Origin: CAG-307 sp964524125
GTDB lineage: Bacteria; Bacillota_I; Bacilli_A; Acholeplasmatales; Anaeroplasmataceae
Reading direction: 5' to 3'
Assembly (NCBI GenBank): GCA_964524125.1
Contig: CAZGBY010000014.1
Location: 1-32,033, forward strand
DNA: 32,033 bases
The position numbers and the translations under genes are program-made. The first letter of the stretch is position 1, and each line of letters begins with the position of its first letter. Of this stretch, positions 13,804 through 22,491 are shown in pieces. The notes beneath the pieces are model-generated. The model was not told the origin of the DNA. It saw nothing but the letters and a program-made list of their open reading frames with translations, and did no database searches.

Positions 13804-16800
13804 TTACTTTTTATAATCAAAATTAGTTACAACCGCAGTTTCGCCTTCTCTAATAACCGCAAGAATAGTTTCAACATTATAAACTAAAGAATCAAGTTTA
13901 CCAGGTGCAGCTAAGATAAGTTGTATATTCAATTCATCTTTATAATAATTTAACATAGCTTCAATTCTTTGACTATCCATCTTTTCGAATGCTTCATCAT
14001 ATAATACAATTCCTAAAGAATCTTTATTTCTCTTAAAATCAAGAGTTTGTTGGAATGCAATACCAGATAAAATATAGAATGGAACTTGTCCTTCTCCACC
14101 AGATTGAGTTTGAAGAACTTTATTTAAGCTTTTCTTACTATTTGAAGTATATACTAAAACATCAAATTTTAAATAATTACGATAATCTACAATCATATTA
14201 TTTAAGTTAATATCAGTTGAATACATATACTCATATAAAATATTTTGAATATTATTTCTAGCTTTATCTTGTTCATCTCTATCAATAAATATTCCTCTAT
14301 CTGACTCATCAGTATTATATTTTAAAGCATATTCATAAATACTTTTCAAATTAGGATCATCAGTAATTTCATATGTAATTTTATAATAGTCATTTCCAAA
14401 TTTAAATTTAACTAAACTATTATTTAAATTATCAATATCAGTTTTGGCTTTTTCAATTGAATTATATAATTTAGATAAGTATTCACTAAAAAATAATTTA
14501 GTACTATTCTTTTGCATATCTAACAATTTTTCTTGATATTTAAAAATTGATGAATTTATTTTATTTAATTCTTCATTAAATTTAAAAACATTATCATATG
14601 TTGGTTCTGCATTAATACTATAATCATTTCTAGCCGTCTTCATTAATGATTCAAGATTACCTTTAGCTTTCTCTATTTTTATATTTAACTTTATAATTTC
14701 ATTTTTCAATTCTTTTGAATAAGATATAGAAACCTTACTTTTTAATAATTCATTTTTAAAATTAATAATCAAGAATTCATCATAAGAAGATAGTTCATAC
14801 TTTATATTTTCAATTACTATTTTATAATCATTAATCAACTTTTCATTTATACTGATATTTGTATTTAAAATACGTAATTCATCTTCTTTTTTAACAAAAT
14901 CTACTTTAAGTACTTCAATATCTTTTTCTAAAGCGCTAATTTTAGCACTTATTTCTATATATTCAGGATTAGATTCATAAAACTTTATTTGTCTTTCTAA
15001 ATTTGCAATTTCATTAAATAATTTTATTGACTCATCTATAGATGAAATATATTTATCATCCTCTAATGCTTTTCTTAAGAAGTATTGTAAATTTGCAATT
15101 TCAGTTATTTCATTATTACATTTTATAAGATCATTTTTAATATTATTAGCTTCTTCTTCAAGCTTTTTATATTCTTCTTGACGTAATTCAAGTTGAGTCT
15201 TAATACCATTTTGACCTATAAATAAATTTGTTGAAGCCTTTTTATTTAAGCGACCAAGACTATAGTTTTGATAATGCATACAATCTTTAGTTACAGCCAC
15301 ATCATAATTTTCAAGATCATAAATATCTTTAGCACATTTAACTTTATTTAAAATAAATCTTGTATAATTTAAAGCTATTAAATTATTAGATGAAATAAAA
15401 TTACTTAATGTATTTTCTTCACATTCAAAATCAGGGATTTTATTACCATTAATAATTCTTGTTAGATAGAATTCCTTTTCAGAATGATAAATCCTTATAG
15501 CATCTTTATAATATTTATTTGGTACTACTATATAAAATCTTTGAGTATTTAAATAACCTTCAATCGCATTTTGCCATTCTTTATTTTCATCAGCAATTTC
15601 TAGATATTCACATAAATACTTAACTTCAACTTCTTCATGATACTTATTTTCTAAAGAAGATTTTAATTTATTTTTAAATTCTTCTATTTTAGGATTATAA
15701 GTAAATTTATTTTCTTTTAAATTCTTAATAACCAAATTAAGTCGTGACATTTCATCTTTTTTATCACTTATTTTAGTTAAAATGTCATTTTTAAGTTGAT
15801 TTTTAGTAATTAATAAATTATTAATATCATCATCTACATTTTTAAAATTATTTTTCGTTTCTAATGAAGTTTTATCATCGATTAATAAATAGTCATATAG
15901 ATTATCAAGTGATTTAATTTTATATTTCATTGACTTTTTTATATTAATTAAGTTTTGTTCACATAATGCTTTAAAACTATTAAGATTATATTGAGTCAAA
16001 TCATATGCATCACAACACGATTTAAGTTCTTTTCTTTTATATTCTAAATCTGGAGATATATCTCTTAATTTAAATGTTAATTCTTTTACCTCATCATCTA
16101 ATTTACTTATTTGTTTTTTTAAATATTCCCTTTGAACCTCAACACTATTATATTTTTCTTGTAACTCATTGTTATTTTTTTCTAAAACATTTATTTCATT
16201 TTCTTTTAAAATAGTCTCAACTAGCTTTTGTTTGATTTCATATTCATTCTTTACTGTAACATCATTACTAATATTATTTCCTAAATCAACAATTTCTTTT
16301 AGAGTTTCTAACTTTGTATTTTCTGATTCTAAAGTCTTATTAAGTCTTTCCATATCTCGAATATTATTCTTAATAGCTTCAATTTCAATTGTTTTTTCTT
16401 CTAAAACAAAGTCATTAACAAAATCATTACATTTTTTTATATTTTTAATACCTATAGCATGAGATAAAATATGGAAATATTTTTTTGAATCCTTTATTCC
16501 TAAAACATCTTTAATTTTATTTTGATATCCTAACAATGTATTAATACTCTCAGGATGGTATTCTTTATAAAAATCATCTATTGACTTAGGATAATTATCT
16601 TTTACAAAAATATCATCAGTAAGTTCAATATTTTCTAAATAAAAATATTTAGGATCTGATAAATCACTTCTAGCATATCTATAATTAATATTAATACCAA
16701 AAATCTTCTTATCACCATTTACTTCAACTTCTAAAGCTAAATAGGTAATTACATCTCCATCTCTTAAAAATTCTTTTTCTTCAGTATTTACAGCTCCTCT

Positions 16801-17010
16801 AACATAAGATTCTAAAGTTCTTTTTTCAGCATTAGCACTAGCATTAAACTTTGAAGCTTTATTACCTAATAATAACATTTGAATCGCATCAATAATAGTA
16901 GATTTACCAGAACCATTTTCTCCTACAATAGCACAATTACCTTGAATAGGTAAAGTAACTTTTTTAAAGTACATCCAATTAATTAATACAACTTTAGTAA
17001 GTTTAATCAT
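13804..17010 (-). CDS. jetC: JetC, SMC/MukB-like ATPase subunit of Wadjet
   Basis: The 1068-residue ATPase opens with a head half carrying Walker A GENGSGKST (residues 30-38). Two long coiled-coil arms follow (about 200-440 and 590-870) around a hinge-like region near residues 450-560. The second head half has the signature SGGEG (970-974) and Walker B GIVLYDEAFEKMD (Asp1005, Glu1006). This is the MksB/JetC type of SMC motor, which with JetA and JetB loads on and extrudes DNA. It overlaps jetB by 8 nt and is followed by jetD. Only small circular DNA is restricted by the systems studied so far. Confidence 0.93.
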   Translation of the reverse strand: MIKLTKVVLINWMYFKKVTLPIQGNCAIVGENGSGKSTIIDAIQMLLLGNKASKFNASANAEKRTLESYVRGAVNTEEKEFLRDGDVITYLALEVEVNGDKKIFGININYRYARSDLSDPKYFYLENIELTDDIFVKDNYPKSIDDFYKEYHPESINTLLGYQNKIKDVLGIKDSKKYFHILSHAIGIKNIKKCNDFVNDFVLEEKTIEIEAIKNNIRDMERLNKTLESENTKLETLKEIVDLGNNISNDVTVKNEYEIKQKLVETILKENEINVLEKNNNELQEKYNSVEVQREYLKKQISKLDDEVKELTFKLRDISPDLEYKRKELKSCCDAYDLTQYNLNSFKALCEQNLINIKKSMKYKIKSLDNLYDYLLIDDKTSLETKNNFKNVDDDINNLLITKNQLKNDILTKISDKKDEMSRLNLVIKNLKENKFTYNPKIEEFKNKLKSSLENKYHEEVEVKYLCEYLEIADENKEWQNAIEGYLNTQRFYIVVPNKYYKDAIRIYHSEKEFYLTRIINGNKIPDFECEENTLSNFISSNNLIALNYTRFILNKVKCAKDIYDLENYDVAVTKDCMHYQNYSLGRLNKKASTNLFIGQNGIKTQLELRQEEYKKLEEEANNIKNDLIKCNNEITEIANLQYFLRKALEDDKYISSIDESIKLFNEIANLERQIKFYESNPEYIEISAKISALEKDIEVLKVDFVKKEDELRILNTNISINEKLINDYKIVIENIKYELSSYDEFLIINFKNELLKSKVSISYSKELKNEIIKLNIKIEKAKGNLESLMKTARNDYSINAEPTYDNVFKFNEELNKINSSIFKYQEKLLDMQKNSTKLFFSEYLSKLYNSIEKAKTDIDNLNNSLVKFKFGNDYYKITYEITDDPNLKSIYEYALKYNTDESDRGIFIDRDEQDKARNNIQNILYEYMYSTDINLNNMIVDYRNYLKFDVLVYTSNSKKSLNKVLQTQSGGEGQVPFYILSGIAFQQTLDFKRNKDSLGIVLYDEAFEKMDSQRIEAMLNYYKDELNIQLILAAPGKLDSLVYNVETILAVIREGETAVVTNFDYKK

Positions 17011-17617
17011 CAGTAAAGCCTCCTTTTATAAGATCTAATCTATTTAATATTTCTTCCATTTTATTAAAATCCATCGCTACTTCAATAGAAGGATATATTT
17101 CTATTATAGTATTATCAAATGCCAAATCATCTTTATAATATATAATATTATGTTGTTTAAATGTTATAAGCATCTCATTTAATTTAGATTTTTTAACTCT
17201 ATCATTTGATTGTTTTTCAAAGTCAACTGCAAATAATTGATCTTGTAATTCTTTAACAGTTATTTCTATATAAGAAGACAAACTAACCTCTTCTAATTTT
17301 TGTTGATATAATAATCTTAAAATTAATAAACACAAAGTTTCATTCTTTTTTAGTCTTGTTACAAGTGAATCATCATTTGATTTTATATAAGCTAATTCTT
17401 TATCTTCTTTAATCATAAAGCTAAAATTTAAATATTCAAAAAATAATTCAAATAATTCTTTATGTTGAAGTATAAATACATATTTATCGTTATCTACTTT
17501 TCTTAAAAGAAAATTTACTTTTAACATTTTCATTGTTATAGTTTGAAATATATCTTTTTCTTTTTCTTTTAATTCACAATAAAGATTATTAAATCTTATA
17601 CTATCATTATTAGTCAT
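17003..17617 (-). CDS. jetB: JetB, kite-type subunit of Wadjet
   Basis: The 204-residue protein is predicted to fold as tandem winged helices, in line with MksE/JetB (DUF4194-like) kite subunits that bridge the SMC arms. Visible features are the acidic, helical N-terminal half and a YIEITVKELQDQLF segment before the C-terminal winged helix. It lies 2 nt after jetA and overlaps jetC, the order A-B-C-D of Wadjet. The assignment rests mainly on size and position. Confidence 0.82.
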   Translation of the reverse strand: MTNNDSIRFNNLYCELKEKEKDIFQTITMKMLKVNFLLRKVDNDKYVFILQHKELFELFFEYLNFSFMIKEDKELAYIKSNDDSLVTRLKKNETLCLLILRLLYQQKLEEVSLSSYIEITVKELQDQLFAVDFEKQSNDRVKKSKLNEMLITFKQHNIIYYKDDLAFDNTIIEIYPSIEVAMDFNKMEEILNRLDLIKGGFTDD

Positions 17618-17619
17618 AT

Positions 17620-18999
17620 TTATCTTCCTTTCTTTTTAATAATAAAATCATTAAATGTAATGTTATTTTTATTTATCTTATCATTTAATAAATCAATGTC
17701 ATATAATGCTTTAGGCATTTTTGAATAAATCATAATTGATATCATCATAATAAATTCGTATTTAGATGATAATTCTAATTCAGATATTCTCCTTTGTTCT
17801 TTATCTTTTAAAAAGTTAGCTACAAAATCATTAATTGCGTGAATATTATACTTTGTTTCTTCTTGTAATAGTTTTAATTTCATAAATTTAACATCATTTG
17901 AAATATCTGCTGATACATCCATCATTTTAGGGATTATCTTTTCATTTTTAGCTCTAGGTTTATATAAAAATTTAAAAGAATAATGAGTCATATCAAATAA
18001 TGGAATTAGATTATCTTCAATATCCTCATCCTTTACGTAATCAATCAATCTATGTAAAATTCCTTCAATATCTTTACCACGACTAATTAAATGAATAATA
18101 ACGCTAATTGTTCTAGTAACATATTTTTCATTTTTACTATCAATCATTTCTATAATTGATGGTATTGTTTTTATATTATTAATAATTCTTTTTTGTATCT
18201 TATCTATTTCACTTAATGCTAAATCATATGTTTGAAAATCTTTTTCTTTCATTTTAGCATCATATAATTTTTCCATATTAAGGTAATCAGAAAATATTTT
18301 AATTAATTGTTCTTCTATTTTAGGAAGTTCAGAATCAACATTATCTCTTATTTTTAAATCAAGATAAGAAGAATCAAAGAAATATTCCTTATATTCTCCT
18401 GTAAATTCATCAAGTAATAATTCTAAAGTTAAAATATCTTTATTTTTAGTAATATTCTTATAATATCTTTGAATACTTGATCTTAACCCTCTAAGAGCAA
18501 CTATAAAATTACTTAAAGCTTCATCAATAATCTTTAAATCATCTGTTTTAGAATAATCAAAATTATTAATTGCATTTTTAATGGTTTTTACATAACTTGT
18601 ATAGCGTGTTTTATTATTTTCTGATATTTTATTTATTAATTCAATAAAGTCATAACTATAATCATTAAAATCTAAGATTCTTGTACCATTACCAATAGCT
18701 TCTTCAGATAACCAACCATAATCTTCTAGTTTATTAACTAGTAACATAGCTTTTGAATAATTATCTAATTCTTCTTCTAATTCTAAATTAGTTTCATCAT
18801 TATATAAATTTATAGATACCATGTTATTTAAATGTTCAGTTAAAAGATTAATAATTCTACTTTTATCATTATCATTAGATTCAAACAATTCATTTATAGT
18901 TTTATGTAAAAATAAAATTGTATCTAAATAAATCTTTCTATTTTTACTAGCTAGTGGAGTAAAAAACTTATCTCCTGTTATATCATAAATAGATGCCAT
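17620..18999 (-). CDS. jetA: JetA, kleisin-type subunit of Wadjet
   Basis: The 459-residue, almost wholly helical protein starts MASIYDITGDKFFTPLASKNRKIYLD, the typical opening of JetA proteins of Firmicutes (DUF5716-like, as far as I recall). It acts like the kleisin MksF and closes the SMC ring. It is the first gene of the operon, with AAAGGAG before the ATG and a TATAAT -10 at 19045-19050. Because the sequence resembles the Firmicutes DUF5716 group rather than the DUF3375 JetA of the B. cereus type I system, this is probably not type I; the exact type cannot be fixed by eye. Confidence 0.85.
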   Translation of the reverse strand: MASIYDITGDKFFTPLASKNRKIYLDTILFLHKTINELFESNDNDKSRIINLLTEHLNNMVSINLYNDETNLELEEELDNYSKAMLLVNKLEDYGWLSEEAIGNGTRILDFNDYSYDFIELINKISENNKTRYTSYVKTIKNAINNFDYSKTDDLKIIDEALSNFIVALRGLRSSIQRYYKNITKNKDILTLELLLDEFTGEYKEYFFDSSYLDLKIRDNVDSELPKIEEQLIKIFSDYLNMEKLYDAKMKEKDFQTYDLALSEIDKIQKRIINNIKTIPSIIEMIDSKNEKYVTRTISVIIHLISRGKDIEGILHRLIDYVKDEDIEDNLIPLFDMTHYSFKFLYKPRAKNEKIIPKMMDVSADISNDVKFMKLKLLQEETKYNIHAINDFVANFLKDKEQRRISELELSSKYEFIMMISIMIYSKMPKALYDIDLLNDKINKNNITFNDFIIKKKGR

Positions 19000-19125
19000 A
19001 AGTATTCTCCTTTCTATGATTTAAATATCAATAATTATCAATTAATTATATCATACTTTAAGAATGGTTACATTAGGAAAACTATATTTTACATTTAATA
19101 AAATTTAATTTTTGTAATATAAGTA

Positions 19126-19154
19126 AAATACTTCTAGCGAACACTAGAAGTATC
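19126..19154 (-). terminator. Hairpin terminator of the pot operon
   Basis: A stem of ACTTCTAG with CTAGAAGT (8 bp, 6-nt loop) lies 5-30 nt after the stop of the gene at 19159, with ATTTTAC next on the minus strand. The same element and flanking coding sequence occur at 11371-11456. Confidence 0.6.
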
Positions 19155-19158
19155 ATTG

Positions 19159-19551
19159 TTAATTAATATTATTCTTTGTCATGATTTCTAATATATAACA
19201 AATATTTAAAGTTTCATCATTTATAGTAACACTATAATAATTAATAGGATTATTATAGTTATTATAAGATACAACAAATAAATTGAAATGACAAGACATT
19301 CTTATTGCATATATCTTATACTTTTCTTCAGTAATAAATCCTAAAGTAAATTCTTTTATACTTGAAAAATCATACCCCTTAGAAGGTAAATAATTAGGAG
19401 CTTCATCAAGTGTTAGAACTTCAACATATCCAAATTTAGTAAATAATTTAAATATATCTGATTCAAAATAATGTACTTTATATCCAATATTATCTTTTAA
19501 AAAAATGGATGCCTCAGAAAATTTCTTATTTATATAACTTGTTGTGTCCAT
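19159..19551 (-). CDS. Unknown protein at the end of the potABCD operon
   Basis: The 130-residue protein (MDTTSYINKKFSEASIFLKD...) has no signal peptide, membrane segment or motif that I recognise. Alternating hydrophobic residues in KIYAIRMSCHFNLFVVSY suggest a mixed alpha/beta fold. It overlaps potD by 26 nt, with AAGGA about 12 nt before its ATG, so it is made together with the polyamine importer. A decayed relative of its 3' end lies near 11.4 kb, so the gene has been duplicated within this region. Confidence 0.7.
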   Translation of the reverse strand: MDTTSYINKKFSEASIFLKDNIGYKVHYFESDIFKLFTKFGYVEVLTLDEAPNYLPSKGYDFSSIKEFTLGFITEEKYKIYAIRMSCHFNLFVVSYNNYNNPINYYSVTINDETLNICYILEIMTKNNIN

Positions 19552-20854
19552 GAGATTTCTTTTTCCTTACTTGTGAATATGTAATATAACTTGCAATACC
19601 AACAACACAAACTGATAGAAAAGTAATGCATAATACTGTACCACTATTATTAGATGTAGCTACATTAGATTTAGCTTGATTTATGATTGTTTCGCACAAA
19701 GTCATATAGTTAGAATCCTTGGCTTCTAGTAAATATACTTTAGAAGAACTACAAAGTGGATCTAAATAATATTTATAAGTATCACATAAATTTTTTATAG
19801 TTACATTTCTTGATGAATCATTTTCATCTTCATAGTATAAATCAGATGAATTTTCTTCAAATTTATTAACTACACTTTTAAGTGTTGGAGAATATCCAAT
19901 TGCTTTAGCATTTTGATAAGCATTATTCGTATCTAGCATAAAGTTTATAAATGTATTTGCAAGTTCTTGATTTTTAGAAGTTTTAGGAATAACCATGGAA
20001 TCAAAAAACGCAATTGTAGTATCTGGTACATATACATTGAAATTTAATCCCTCAAGTCCTGATAAGGCACTTTCCTTATCAAGGCCTTCATTAAGTGCAA
20101 GATATAAAGCATCAAAAAAATCACCAAGTTGAGTAAAACATAAATCTAATGTACCAGTTGCGACTTTACGCTTTAATTGGTCATCTCCCCATACATCAAA
20201 TGATGATGCTTTAATATCAGATGAAACTTTTGTTTCATCAAATTCTTCTAAATTAGGATCTAGATTCTGACTAATTAAATATGAAGATATAGCCCAACGT
20301 GCTGTTGAATACATTCCAGTTTTTACTGATGAATCATATAAGGTTTTATCAAATAATGCATTAAAACCATTTTCTTTAACTACATTTTCTACTTCTTCAT
20401 TTAAAGTAGAATAAATAATAGAATATGCACCCCAAAAATAAGGCATTGAATACTTTATAGTTTCTGGCATATTTTCTTTTCTTAAATTAGTTAAAGAATC
20501 AGTAAACATATCTTCATAATTTAACAAATTATTATATTTATCATTTGTAACATCAAGAGGATATAACATATCTTCATCATATAGTTTTTTAACCATATAA
20601 TCTCCTGGTATAGCTACATCATATGAAGTAGTTTTAGATGTGATTTTTTGGTACATAGTTTCAGAAGATGTAACTGTTTCTTCTACTATAGTTACATTAT
20701 ATTCTTCTTCAAATTTAGTAAGCAATTCAGAGTCAATATATTCACCCCAATTAAGTAAATATAATGAATTAGAACTTGAACCAGTATTTAATATAATCAA
20801 AGAAAGAATAGTAAATAATATAATTGATGTAAAAATTATTATAACTTTTTTCAT
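19526..20854 (-). CDS. potD: Spermidine/putrescine-binding protein, membrane-anchored
   Basis: The 442-residue extracellular binding protein captures polyamines for PotABC. NSLYLLNWGEYIDSELLTKFEEEY (residues 28-51) is the classic opening of mature PotD, and YDVAIPGDYMV follows near residue 80. The N-terminal hydrophobic segment (5-23) is not followed by a lipobox cysteine: the next residues are NTGSSSNS. Instead a second hydrophobic helix near residues 406-425 precedes a basic tail (RKKKSHGHNK). It is therefore probably held by one or two transmembrane helices and not by a lipid. It sits 2 nt after potC. Confidence 0.9.
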   Translation of the reverse strand: MKKVIIIFTSIILFTILSLIILNTGSSSNSLYLLNWGEYIDSELLTKFEEEYNVTIVEETVTSSETMYQKITSKTTSYDVAIPGDYMVKKLYDEDMLYPLDVTNDKYNNLLNYEDMFTDSLTNLRKENMPETIKYSMPYFWGAYSIIYSTLNEEVENVVKENGFNALFDKTLYDSSVKTGMYSTARWAISSYLISQNLDPNLEEFDETKVSSDIKASSFDVWGDDQLKRKVATGTLDLCFTQLGDFFDALYLALNEGLDKESALSGLEGLNFNVYVPDTTIAFFDSMVIPKTSKNQELANTFINFMLDTNNAYQNAKAIGYSPTLKSVVNKFEENSSDLYYEDENDSSRNVTIKNLCDTYKYYLDPLCSSSKVYLLEAKDSNYMTLCETIINQAKSNVATSNNSGTVLCITFLSVCVVGIASYITYSQVRKKKSHGHNKLYK

Positions 20855-20856
20855 AA

Positions 20857-21696
20857 TTACTTCACCATTTTCTTCTTTCCTTTTTTATTTAATCTAATTG
20901 ATATAATAAGCACAACACTAAGTGTTATTAAAGTAAGTAATGCATTATAAGCATAGGCACCTGCTGAGAAGTTCTTCTTAGTATAAGAATTATATACATA
21001 ATTTGAGAAATTATAAAATCCATTTCCTTGAGTAAAATATGATATTACAAAATCATCAATAGATAATGTAAATGCTAGTAATGCACCTGTAGCAATGGCA
21101 GTTTGAAGTGAAGGTATAATTACCTTAAACAAACTCTTCATTGGAGAACATCCTAAATCTTGTGCTGCTTCAAATAAAGATTCATCCGTTTGTTGTAGTT
21201 TAGGTAATATCATCATAATTACATAAGGTGTTGTAAAAAATATATGAGCTATTAACATTGTAGGGAATCCAAATACTTGAGGAATAATTGGAAGTAATAA
21301 TGAAAATATAATCATTATTGATACACCTGTAACTATTTCTGATTGCATCATAGGCATTTCATTTAAAAAATTCATAACCTTTTTAGCTCGACCAGAAAGT
21401 GCATTAATACCTATTGATGAAAAAAGGCCTAATACAGTTGATATTAAAGTTGCCCATAAAGATACTAAAAGTGAATCTAATATATTCCTATACAACTTAG
21501 CATTTGTAAATATTTCTTTATAATTAGATAATGTAAATGAACCAAAATGAAGACTCTTCATAGCGTTAGCATCTGAATTAAATGATTGATAAATAATTAT
21601 AAAAACAGGAATATACATTAACAACATCGCAAGTACTACAAAAGATACTTTAAAAATTATAGGTCCATATTTTTTAAATCCAGTATTTTCTATCAT
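20857..21696 (-). CDS. potC: Polyamine ABC transporter permease PotC
   Basis: The 279-residue inner membrane permease has six hydrophobic segments. It carries the conserved cytoplasmic EAA-type loop, EAAQDLGCSPMKSLFKVIIPSL (about residues 175-196), through which it contacts PotA. It begins inside the potB stop codon (ATGA overlap) and pairs with PotB to form the polyamine channel. Length and motif spacing are normal for PotC. Confidence 0.93.
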   Translation of the reverse strand: MIENTGFKKYGPIIFKVSFVVLAMLLMYIPVFIIIYQSFNSDANAMKSLHFGSFTLSNYKEIFTNAKLYRNILDSLLVSLWATLISTVLGLFSSIGINALSGRAKKVMNFLNEMPMMQSEIVTGVSIMIIFSLLLPIIPQVFGFPTMLIAHIFFTTPYVIMMILPKLQQTDESLFEAAQDLGCSPMKSLFKVIIPSLQTAIATGALLAFTLSIDDFVISYFTQGNGFYNFSNYVYNSYTKKNFSAGAYAYNALLTLITLSVVLIISIRLNKKGKKKMVK

Positions 21697-22490
21697 ATAA
21701 GAGTATCCTCCTTTTTAGCTTTTCCTAAAACTAATAAGATTATTACAATTATTATAGTTACAAAAATAGATAGTAATGAACCCAAATTATAATTATTAGC
21801 TGTTTTAAACATATTTTCGATAATATTACCTATCATATTAACTTTACCATCACCAATAATAGCTGATATTGCAAAACCAGTAGCCGATGGTAAAAATACC
21901 ATAATCATACCAGAAATTACACCATCAATAGATAATGGAATTGTTACTTTTATAAATGTTTTCCATTTTTGAAGACCTAAATCAGAAGACGCTTCTATAA
22001 GTGATCTATCTAACTTTTCTAAAATAGTATATATAGGGAATATCATAAATGGTAAGTATGTAGTTACACTAACAAAAATAACCGCACCTTTACTTCCAAT
22101 TAAATTAAGTCCTATTAGCATATCAGATGAAAATAATTTATACCAAGATAAAATTCTAAGCATTGAATTACACCACATTGGTAAAATCATACAAAGTAGA
22201 ATAATCATTTTATGTTTAAAATTAGAAAATGAAATAAAATAAGCAACAGGATAACCTATAAGTAAACTTATAATTGTAGTCCAAAATGCAATAACTAAAG
22301 AATTCCATAAAGCTTCCCAATAAGCTATATCAGTTAATTCTTTATAATTCTTTAAAGTAAGATAAGCATTATCAAATCTTATACCGTCGGATTTAAAGAA
22401 TGTTAATATAAACATTATTGCAAGTGGTAATACAACAAGTAATGTAAGCCATATAAAATATGGTATTGAAAACTTTTTAAATCTTTTCAC
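21693..22490 (-). CDS. potB: Polyamine ABC transporter permease PotB
   Basis: The 265-residue permease carries six membrane segments and an EAA-type loop, EASSDLGLQKWKTFIKVTIPLS (about residues 164-185). It lies between potA (1-nt gap) and potC (4-nt overlap) in the classical potABCD order. It ends in TGA, evidence that TGA is a stop codon here. Confidence 0.93.
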   Translation of the reverse strand: MKRFKKFSIPYFIWLTLLVVLPLAIMFILTFFKSDGIRFDNAYLTLKNYKELTDIAYWEALWNSLVIAFWTTIISLLIGYPVAYFISFSNFKHKMIILLCMILPMWCNSMLRILSWYKLFSSDMLIGLNLIGSKGAVIFVSVTTYLPFMIFPIYTILEKLDRSLIEASSDLGLQKWKTFIKVTIPLSIDGVISGMIMVFLPSATGFAISAIIGDGKVNMIGNIIENMFKTANNYNLGSLLSIFVTIIIVIILLVLGKAKKEDTLI

Positions 22491-22491
22491 T

